NCBI GenBank assembly: GCA_928212115.1 | Contig: CAKMRJ010005634.1 | Location: 125,926,587-125,990,586, forward strand | Source: Lactuca virosa | Lineage: Eukaryota > Streptophyta > Magnoliopsida > Asterales > Asteraceae | Length of the DNA stretch: 64,000 bases | Direction: 5' to 3' | Shown: in pieces, positions 56,119 through 64,000 of the stretch | How the letters are laid out: each line of letters begins with the position of its first letter | Position numbering within the stretch: position 1 is the first letter of the stretch | The notes under the pieces: generated by a model | Database searches by the model: none | What the model saw: only the letters and a program-made list of their open reading frames with translations | What the model was told of the DNA's origin: nothing | Position numbers and translations under genes: made by a program

Positions 56119-57927
56119 TGTAACCCCCGCAGATTCGGGCTAGTCAATTTAGAGACAATAAGCGTCAAAAATAACTTTTTTTGATATAATATTATTTAGA
56201 ATAAATAATCTTGACCAAGTTATAGTATATGTCACAAGGGTTCCGTACATATAAAGAACGCTGAAATCCGAGTTATAACGAAGAAGTTCTGACCCGTCGA
56301 AGTTTTACAGTAAAATCAACACGACACCCGGAATCGTAAAAAATGAATTTACGATAAAATACTTTCTAGCCTTAGTGATCTAAACGAAAGTCGTAGTATC
56401 TGTTAAACCGAGAGTGTGCATAAAAAGAACGTCCAAATCTGACTTCGTATGAGGAAGTTATGATTTTTCTAAGATTTAGCATAGTAGTGCACAACCCGAA
56501 ATTCGAAGTTTACATTGGTCGATTTTTAACCGAAATAGTCTAAACAAGAATTAAAGATCTCGTTAATAGGAGCTCAACGATAAAAAGAAAGTCGAAAATG
56601 GAGCTCGTATGCGAAAGATATGGATGAAACTTAGTCTTTGCTCTTCAAGCGTGGCGAATTCAATACAAATTTGTAAATCCGAGATAGAATGAGAATTAGC
56701 CAATGGAGTCTAAATGAACGTTGTAGTACTCATAAATACCAACGCGTGGATATAAAGAACGTCGAGAATAGAGCTCGTATGCGAAAGGTATAGACGGAAC
56801 TTAGTCCCTACTCTTCAAGCGCGGCGAATTCGATACAGTTTTGTAAATATGAGATAGAATGAGAATTAGCCGACAGGGTCTAAATGAAAGTTGTAGTACT
56901 CGTAAATATTAACGCATGGATATAAAGAACGTCGAGAATAGAGCTCGTATGTTAAAGATATGGACGAAACTTGGTCCCTACTCTTCGAGCGCGATAAATT
57001 CGATACAGTTTTGTAAATCTGAGATAGAATGAGAATTAGCCGACGGCGTCTAAATGAAAGTTGTAGTACTCGTAAATACCAACGTGTGGATATAAAGAAT
57101 GTAAAAAAAGGAGCTCGTACATGGAAGATACAGACGAAACTTAGGGCCTACTCTACGATAAAACCCCTATAAATAAAGGGTGAATCCTTCATATTTTCTT
57201 CACACCATAAGCCTTTCTTTCTCTCTCTAACTTCTCTCTAGACTCCCAAAACCCCTCTAATTCCCTAGTAACCTCAAGTTGCTAGAGGAAAGACCCGGAG
57301 CGCCCGAAGGCTCTCTTAGAAAAAGAGCTTTTCGGCTCAGAAGCTCTGCTCCAGCAGAACTCGGTTTTTAGCAAAACCTGCTGTAAATGAGATACGCCTA
57401 ACCTACTTTAAATATAGCTTATATTTAAATATGATATCGTTATTATGGACATATAAATAAGATTTATCAGTGATTCAAAATCGTTATACTGATTGATCTA
57501 CTTACGGGGATGATGTCTAGGCTGTGATTTAGTGAGGTGTTTAAAGTGGGATTTCCAAACAGTATACTTCATATACCAAACGGACCCTACCTCCGATATG
57601 ATCCTACCTGGTTGTTCCTTACTTCATAGATCATGAAGTAGACTCTGAGTTAATGACGAATCTAGACTAATAATTAGTCGCAATAAATATTAGACTAAAA
57701 TCTAGTGGTAATAATATTAGGTTTTGTCGAAGGAAATCCTATTGTTAAGAAGCGAAGCGCTGCTCGAATATCGAGTCGTCACTTTAACAAGTGAGTGCAT
57801 AGTTACTTTCATTTTACACATAGATATGAAGTATTTAATATAAATTACGTGCTATATGTGCATATTATTTGTGTTCCTGATATCTATGCTGGATGAACAA
57901 AAATATACATGTTTTAATTGTTTTAAA
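56119..57927 (+). repeat. Gypsy LTR with internal 170 bp tandem repeats
   Basis: It begins TGTAACCCCCGC and shares long stretches with the solo LTR at 30376-32119. A TATA box (CTATAAATAA) is at 57167-57176, followed by a pyrimidine-rich start region and a GC-richer CGGAGCGCCCGAAGGCTCTC segment. It is cut or ended at 57927 by Copia B, so its own end was not seen. Confidence 0.6.
56579..57150. repeat. 170 bp tandem array (3.4 copies)
   Basis: Copies start at 56579, 56749, 56919 and 57089, exactly 170 bp apart, each beginning GATA(T/A)AAAGAA and containing GAGCTCGTATG and GAGATAGAATGAGAATTAGC. Two older, diverged units precede them (about 56250 and 56430). Confidence 0.9.
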
Positions 57928-58700
57928 TGTTGGATTAGTGTCTAAGTCCATAACTATAATTGATATGTACTTGACCCGACTCGGCATGGTCCATTTGGGT
58001 TGCATGGCATCGGAACATTTGGATAGACCGTTTGTGAGGAGAGGACATTTGTGACATATTAATATATTATAAGTTCTAATATATTAATATGAAATCATGT
58101 TATTTAATTAGTATTAATCAAGAATTAATTTGGACTTAATTTAGTGATAAAAAAGAGACTAATTATATATATGGGGATTGATTGTGTAAATCATTCATTC
58201 TTATATATGTGGGCTTATGATCCATGATTCCTTATGTTGGGTTTTACCCATGTGGTGATCCATGGATACTCCATGGAGGTTAAAACCCATGGAACATAAG
58301 GAATGGGTAAAGTCATGGGTTACATGGTGAAACCCTAATGTGCACACTATATAAGGACCCCTTTAGCTCAAGAAATTGGCACTAGTGAGACATATATGAG
58401 GGCTAGCCGATTTTGAGCATGAGTGTCTTCTTCTCATGGTTATTCCATGTGTTGGTGATGTTGTGTGAACCATTTGAGGTGTCACACTTGGGAACTAGGA
58501 TCTCGAGCTACATGGAGTCAAGCTACATCAATAAGGTATGTATTTCTATCTACTTTATTACCCAAGTATCAATGTTTTGTATGCTAGTTAGGGTAATACC
58601 TTGGATATTCATATTTGCATGTATAATAGAGAAAACATAGATCCAAGGTATTTAGGGTTGCATGTACACTTAGGAGTGTTAGAATGCTCAAAACCCAACA
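57928..58700 (+). repeat. 5' LTR of Copia B (773 bp)
   Basis: It starts TGTTGGATTAG and ends AAACCCAACA, a TGTTGG/CCAACA inverted repeat, immediately before the PBS. A TATA-like CTATATAAGG lies near 58348. Confidence 0.9.
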
Positions 58701-58701
58701 G

Positions 58702-58713
58702 TGGTATCAGAGC
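58702..58713 (+). promoter_or_regulatory. Primer-binding site of Copia B
   Basis: TGGTATCAGAGC, a perfect complement to the initiator tRNA-Met 3' end, one base after the LTR. Confidence 0.95.
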
Positions 58714-58766
58714 CTAGGCTTGTTTTCTTGTTATACTTGCAAAATTGGCTGAAAATCGAAGTTTTT

Positions 58767-58885
58767 ATGCTGTCTGGACAGCAGACTCGCCGAGTCCATG
58801 AAGGGACTCGCCGAGTCCAAGGCAAAACTCATCCAACTCGCCGAGTTGGTTCATGCACTCGACGAGTTGGACCCCCAGACAGCAT
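58767..58885. repeat. Palindrome cluster in the Copia B leader
   Basis: Outer inverted repeats ATGCTGTCTGG (58767-58777) and CCAGACAGCAT (58875-58885) enclose four odd palindromes: GACTCGCCGAGTC (58784-58796), GGACTCGCCGAGTCC (58804-58818), CCAACTCGCCGAGTTGG (58833-58849) and ACTCGACGAGT (58857-58867). The left outer arm is also part of its own palindrome TGCTGTC-TG-GACAGCA (58768-58783). The transcript would fold into a multi-hairpin domain about 50 nt after the PBS. Confidence 0.9.
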
Positions 58886-59503
58886 ATCTTCGACTGTTTT
58901 GGTTGGAATTGGACTAGGAACATTACCCTAAGCTGTTTTTCAACTTATAAACCTGTTTTTGATGTGGTAATGTTCATGCTAATCCAATTCCAAAGATAAT
59001 TGTCAATAGATTCATGTTTTGTACTAGTTTAATGGTTAGGCTAATTACTTGAAAAAGTTTGATTGAATTATCTTGTTCTTATGAGTTGCTTAGATTAATA
59101 GGAAAGTTGTGTGAAATTGTTGTTTTCAATCCAATTTGATCTAAGAGTTGATTCTAAAATTTGTTTTTGTAACGTGTCCTCAAGTTATATGAAAAGTCAC
59201 ATTTAAGATTCATAAAACTCATAAATATTTCCATAGGTTATGGATAAGGAAAAGTCACATTCTTTTATTAGTTAAAAGTCTTCCATAACTTGTCCTCAAG
59301 TTATGGAACTTGAAGAGTTTTTTTGAATTAAAACTACTTTAAACACATAAGTTATGGAATTGAAAAGTTTTGAATAGTTCAAAACTTTCCCTCAAGTTTT
59401 GGAATTTGAAAAGTTTTCTTTCATGAATACTTTCATTCCAAATTAAGCCCTTGGGATTTTAAAAGTTAAAATTCAACCCTTATACTTTATAATATTATAA
59501 GTT

Positions 59504-59507
<4 letters not shown>

Positions 59508-59561
<54 letters not shown>
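59508..59561. repeat. (AT)n microsatellite, about 54 bp
   Basis: AT dinucleotides followed by (GTAT)n, in the leader of Copia B. Confidence 0.95.
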
Positions 59562-59573
<12 letters not shown>

Positions 59574-59880
59574 AAGAGCAAGTTAGTCCTACCGTTAGTA
59601 GGCCTCATTCGCGAAGCCGGTCTATAAGGGGGGTATAAGGTTACTGCCTATAAAATGACAGTTTAATCGGTGTTCACTCTCACCCACTGCTTCCTTGACT
59701 GGTGGAGGGTCGTTAGCCGAACGGGTAGGACAAGGACTATAATTCTCCCTTCATTAAAAGTATTAATGATAAATACTAAGTAACTAAACTCTTATTAATA
59801 CCCAATCTTAGTTACTTAGGAAAATGTGAATTTGGTGCTAACCCATTAAATTACACTTTGCACTTTGCTTAAGTCGGTTA

Positions 59881-59990
59881 GTGGAGCGCGTGTGGTTAAC
59901 CGGCACACTAGCTTGATTTAACAAGGTAGGCAAAGGTAACTTAATATTTATCATAGTATCGATGGAGCGCGTGTGGTTAACCGGCACATC
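59881..59990. repeat. Repeated GGAGCGCGTGTGGTTAACC motif in the Copia B leader
   Basis: TGGAGCGCGTGTGGTTAACC followed by GGCACA at 59882 and 59963; a third copy in the pol relic starts near 62634. Element A has two diverged copies at 25736 and 25815. GTGTG..CACAC can pair around GGTTAACC, giving a hairpin. Confidence 0.8.
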
Positions 59991-60359
59991 GATTAAGGGG
60001 TAAATATTAAGGGTACCAAGTATATTTGCATGGTTATTCACACCTTGTTTTGTGATCCTCGGCATCCCAGTCACAAAACCTGAGAGGGCACAATCGAGAT
60101 TGAAACATGCCATTGAAAAGTTCAATGAATCTCAAAAGAATCTAGGAGTTTCAAAACCAATTAAAACCTAATAATTTATTTCGTTTTTCATGGTGTAAAT
60201 TGGTGAATCGTCATTCGCCTACCTTCAAATATTCTATAGCTTGGATTACGGCATCCCTCTTCCAAGTTATAAAATATTGTGTTGGGTCCTAGCCTTAATA
60301 TTTCATATTGGGTGTTATATTAAGGACTTTAAATCAACTATCTTGAATATCTCCCAAAA

Positions 60360-60960
60360 GATGTCTGGTTCAGACATCTATGATCTTCCCAAATGTCTTA
60401 GAACTTCACTTCCTCCACCTCCTCCAATTATTCTCCCTAACCCACAAGTTCAAGGTCACTCAAGCCCTACTGGCAAGCAAGATCTATGTGTGCTCACATC
60501 TTGGAGATGAAGTCACATATTGACAAGCCGGGAGAGTTGGGTGTCAAAGTCTTAAGAAAAATCGGATGTTCAATCACTTTCTAAGTCACATAGTGAGTTC
60601 CTTTGGGACTACTATGAAAAAGACTGTGACATGACCCTTAATGATCTTATCTATTTGCTTTGTGCTGCTGAATCAGCAATGATTTGGAGCATTGGTAGAG
60701 CAAAATTTGATTAGAAGATCAACTTCCCGGACTTCCATGGACATTGACAATGGTAACATTGAATATCCAGAAAAGCATTCTCTTCCCAATGGAAAGGGAT
60801 TGGCCATAGTCAACTCGGTTGACCAAATGGTAAAGAGAAAGGCAAGTCTGAGATAGTCCAGTGCACCATTCCCAAAGAGTCCATATGTTTCTGTTGCCAA
60901 AGGAATGAGCATTGGTTGCGAAGCTGCCTTAACTACCTGAAAGATCTAAGAGAAGGTCTA
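60360..60960 (+). pseudogene. Copia B gag relic with intact zinc knuckle
   Basis: At 60360 a short start MSGSDIYDLPKCL is followed by a Pro-rich stretch; after frame breaks 60886-60927 reads CFCCQRNEHWLRSC, a perfect CX2CX4HX4C nucleic-acid-binding knuckle, then LNYLKDLREGLVKKLDSTSG, which is Copia-like. Stops lie between the parts. Confidence 0.75.
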
Positions 60961-61299
60961 GTCAAGAAGTTGGACTCTACTTCAGGTAATGTCCACTATC
61001 TAACTCTGTTAAGTTTCTATTCTAAGATTCTCATTACATGATGTGACTGGGTCACATGTTGATGTTTAAGAATCAAAGAAAAGTGAAGAAACTTAAAGGA
61101 AGTATATGCAGATTCTGATCGCAAAGATAGATTTCGATCGCATGGTTTGGTGATCAGAATTTTGAGCTGTTGCTTAGGAGTTATGATATATTGCTTAGGA
61201 ATAGATAACAACAAAGTTTTTCATATGCTTTTGCACTGTAAGAATAAGTTTTTCCGCAAAGTTTTTTTTAAAATAAAAGGATTTTTTTTATTTCATTTA

Positions 61300-63101
61300 T
61301 TCTAAGTATCCTTACAATGACATTTGTGAAAAACTGTTGCTTATATGATTCCATTGATAGCAATATTGGAAAATGGATTTGTTTCTTTCATTTGTGGTAA
61401 TGTCTAATTTACCAAATAAGGAAAGATTTTCATCACCCAAGGTTTCAGTTGGATAGAAACTTGGAAATCATGCAAGTTGTATAGTATGATGAATGAGAAT
61501 TTTCATCTTTGGAAAATTAAGATTAATTCCTTGTTCACATGTATATGTGAGTCAAGTGAAGGACTAAGGGATCGAATACACATTCTGGTGCACTGGTCAA
61601 GTCTGCCACAAAATATCGATAATACTATTCGTCATGATTTACTAAAGTTTAGTAAATATGGTTATACTTACAAGACTAAGTATAATTCTGAAGCATTGGA
61701 AAAGTTTTGATGTATGGCAGAACGAATGAGAAGAATCAAATTAGGCAGCAAGATAAAAGTTTCTCAAATCTGAAAAGATGGGAGAGTACTTTAGTATCAG
61801 GTTTTGTGATCATCTTAATGATTTAGAAATCATACCACAATTAGTCCTCTAAGGAAATCTTAGTGAATTCTTATGACTAAGAAGAGGAATCTTGAATTGT
61901 TGGAATGGTTAAATCAAGAAGATGGGTCATACTTCATTCCAAAACAAGTATTAGAGTCATACTCCAAGACTGTAAGTTGAGTGATATATCTTAAAGAAAG
62001 GTTTAAAACACCTGTCAAATGTAGGAGTAAAAGTGTCCTACTCTTGTACATTTGAAATTGGTAAGTTATGATGTTTTGGATAAAACAAAGACTAACTAAG
62101 GCCAATTGTGTGAAGTGTTTGTCATGATAAAGAATCCTCACTATCTCTTGAATATTTGGCAAGATAGTTTTATATGTCAAGAGGACAGTGGGAGTGTAGA
62201 AGATCCTGAAAGAATTTCAAGATCTAATCAAGAATAAAACCTGTAGTTTCTCACTAGCTCACGACTTGAGGTTTATAACCTATCGTGTTGACATATTTCT
62301 ATGCCCATTCCAGTTGAATTTGGCCTTGCATATGAGTTCTGATAGTTCTCAATAGGTTGAATAACAACTTGGAAGCAATGGCAGGCCCTTGTGCTGCCAG
62401 GTGGCAAGAAGTTAAGACTACACAAGTTCAATCCATATGAGTTTGGATTTGTCACTAACCTTGTCTTGTGATTATGGTTTTGACAAATTCACTTGGATAG
62501 GAACACATACACCATAAAATCTAAGTGTCATAAGGTTTCTCTCCGATTCATGAAAATGATGGTGAGGAAACACTTTCACTAAGTAGATTTTAACTAGATA
62601 GCAATTGTGATATTTGCATTCTCAAAGTCGTTAGTGGAGCGTGTGTGGTTAACCGACACACTAACATGGACTTGTGAGAAATGGCAAAGGTCTAAACAAT
62701 TGAGACTATGATTACAGCATCCCTTTTCATAGTTCGGAAGTTGTTTAGACACACATGTGTGCTATCTAAGGAAAGGTGTATGATTTTGATAAAGTTTTAT
62801 CAAAGCATCTCGTATCAGAAATTTGAACTTTGGTAAGAAAGTCAATAAAGTATTGACTTCTAGAAGTTCAGCTGATTTCTGAGTACATGTCAAAGCTAGT
62901 AGGAGTATAAGTGTTATGCTAATAATTTTCATGTTAGTGGGAGCATGATAATTATGATAAGTGTTGCAAGTTAGCAATGTTAATTTTAGAAAACAAAAGT
63001 TTCAATTAAAAAAAGTTGTTTTGCTATAATTAAGGGAGAGGAAATTGTACTTCATTTCAATTCTAAAAGATTAGATTGAGGTTTTAATCATCTTTAGTCA
63101 A

Positions 63102-63198
<97 letters not shown>

Positions 63199-64000
63199 TT
63201 TTGTGTTGGAATGGATCAACATAAGGAAATTCTATATATGATTCCATTATTTGCGTTCTAAAATTCGATTATGATTACGTCATCCCTTTTCATAATCTGA
63301 ATTATGAGAACTTGGCAAATAGAAATATTATAGCAAAAGGACTGCTCTAGTATCATGTCTTTATGTGAGACATCATGAATCGTGTCCCATATGCTTCGGA
63401 TATAAGATCGATTGCATGTGCTATAATATTCATCCTTTCTAAATTTTCAAAATGCTCAGGGCATTAAGAGGGGAAAAGTATAGAAATGGATATGACTAAA
63501 CTGATTAAGCAATTGTCGAGGACAATCTAAGGTTTACCAAAGATTGGTTGCTCAGGGACAGTTGGAAGTATAATGTTAATTTTGGAAGGACCATTTTGAC
63601 ATATTCTGAAAAGAGGCAACTCTTGTTCAGAAGTGATAGTCAAAATGAGAATATGGAAATATTCCCATAGGTGGCAGTTGTTCATTAAATCTATGTAAGA
63701 TTAGGAAACTTAATGCAAGAAGGATGTTCAAAGCGATGAACTTTGAATTTGAGACTTCGATTCCATGGAATGATCTCCATTGGAATACTCTGTAATGTCT
63801 GTTGACAAGTCTTTGTGTCTTTGTACATAACCATTACAAGAGGATCAATGCATATAAGTTTAGAATCAAACAAGATTTAGGTAAATGGCAGGAATTTGAA
63901 ATTCTTGCATTTGCGGTAAGGTTTTGGGATTGTGAAATGAGAATCATTGGAATTATGTTCAATCGATCTATTTCACAAAGTAAAGATCATAGACAAACTT
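61300..64000 (+). pseudogene. Copia B pol relic
   Basis: Short colinear traces of Copia integrase (61360-61900) and later RT (62840-62900 and beyond), no long frame. It shares with element A the same local rearrangements, for example AATACTATTCGTCATGATTT at 61620 and the GATTAC.(G/A)CATCCCT motif inside pol at 62710 and 63274. Confidence 0.6.
63104..63195. repeat. (AT)n microsatellite, 92 bp
   Basis: Uninterrupted AT dinucleotides inside the pol relic of element B; absent from element A. Confidence 0.95.

Larger units (their letters stand above)
57928..64000 (+). mobile_element. Decayed Copia-type element B (runs off the window)
   Basis: 5' LTR 57928-58700, PBS at 58702-58713, a long leader with palindromes, a gag trace with a complete zinc knuckle at 60886-60927 and a pol relic (61300-64000). 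The overall order and many exact blocks match element A, including identical disruptions of pol. Microsatellites at 59508-59561 and 63104-63195 interrupt it. The 3' end is beyond the window. Confidence 0.75.

Noticed and set aside
56579..57150. Regularly spaced repeats considered as a CRISPR array
   Set aside because: The copies are contiguous tandem units in an LTR of a plant nuclear sequence, with no spacer-repeat pattern.

Overview
This window is plant nuclear DNA. It carries COPT-type copper transporter, S1-family (SPH) and PPR gene sequences, a nuclear-type tRNA-Lys and dense nested LTR retrotransposons, with very few host genes. The style of the LTR elements (odd-length CTCGCCGAG and CACGTCGTG palindromes, iMet primer-binding sites) reminds me of lettuce-type Asteraceae. 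That is recollection, not a database result.

Layout. 1-5.9 kb: Ty3/Gypsy debris (an LTR tail, a decayed integrase, a complete 1.78 kb LTR and an inverted LTR fragment). 5.9-7.1 kb: an intact intronless COPT5-like copper transporter gene with five GTAC cores just upstream. 7.1-9.4 kb: noncoding DNA with a 786 bp hAT-like element. 9.48-20.8 kb: one PPR gene broken into three pieces by a 6.1 kb minus-strand Gypsy element (itself hit by three small inverted-repeat elements) and by a 3.4 kb AT-rich block that contains an intact orphan OTU-protease reading frame. 20.8-24 kb: a Gypsy element with gag, protease and 3' LTR. 24-30.4 kb: a decayed Copia element (A), interrupted by a hAT-like element, then by a solo Gypsy LTR (30.4-32.1 kb). 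32.56-36.14 kb: a structurally complete 3.6 kb LTR element on the minus strand, with a 5 bp target duplication and one long unrecognised reading frame in place of gag-pol. 36-46 kb: LTR-like, AT-rich and microsatellite DNA. 46.0-49.4 kb: a 3'-truncated minus-strand Copia element. 49.84 kb: tRNA-Lys(UUU). 51.0-52.4 kb: a gene-fragment relic and an intact secreted S1/SPH-family gene. 53.2-54.5 kb: a SINE split by a 1.1 kb hAT-like element. 54.9-57.9 kb: Gypsy LTRs, one with a 170 bp tandem array. 57.9 kb to the end: a second Copia copy (B) of the same decayed kind as A.

The genes that look functional are the copper transporter, the SPH gene, the tRNA and possibly the OTU frame; nothing suggests they act together. 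The most unusual material is in the transposons: an LTR element carrying its own unknown ORF, two Copia copies that share the same decayed pol, palindrome clusters just downstream of the primer-binding sites, and five hAT-like insertions, four of them with exact 8 bp target duplications.
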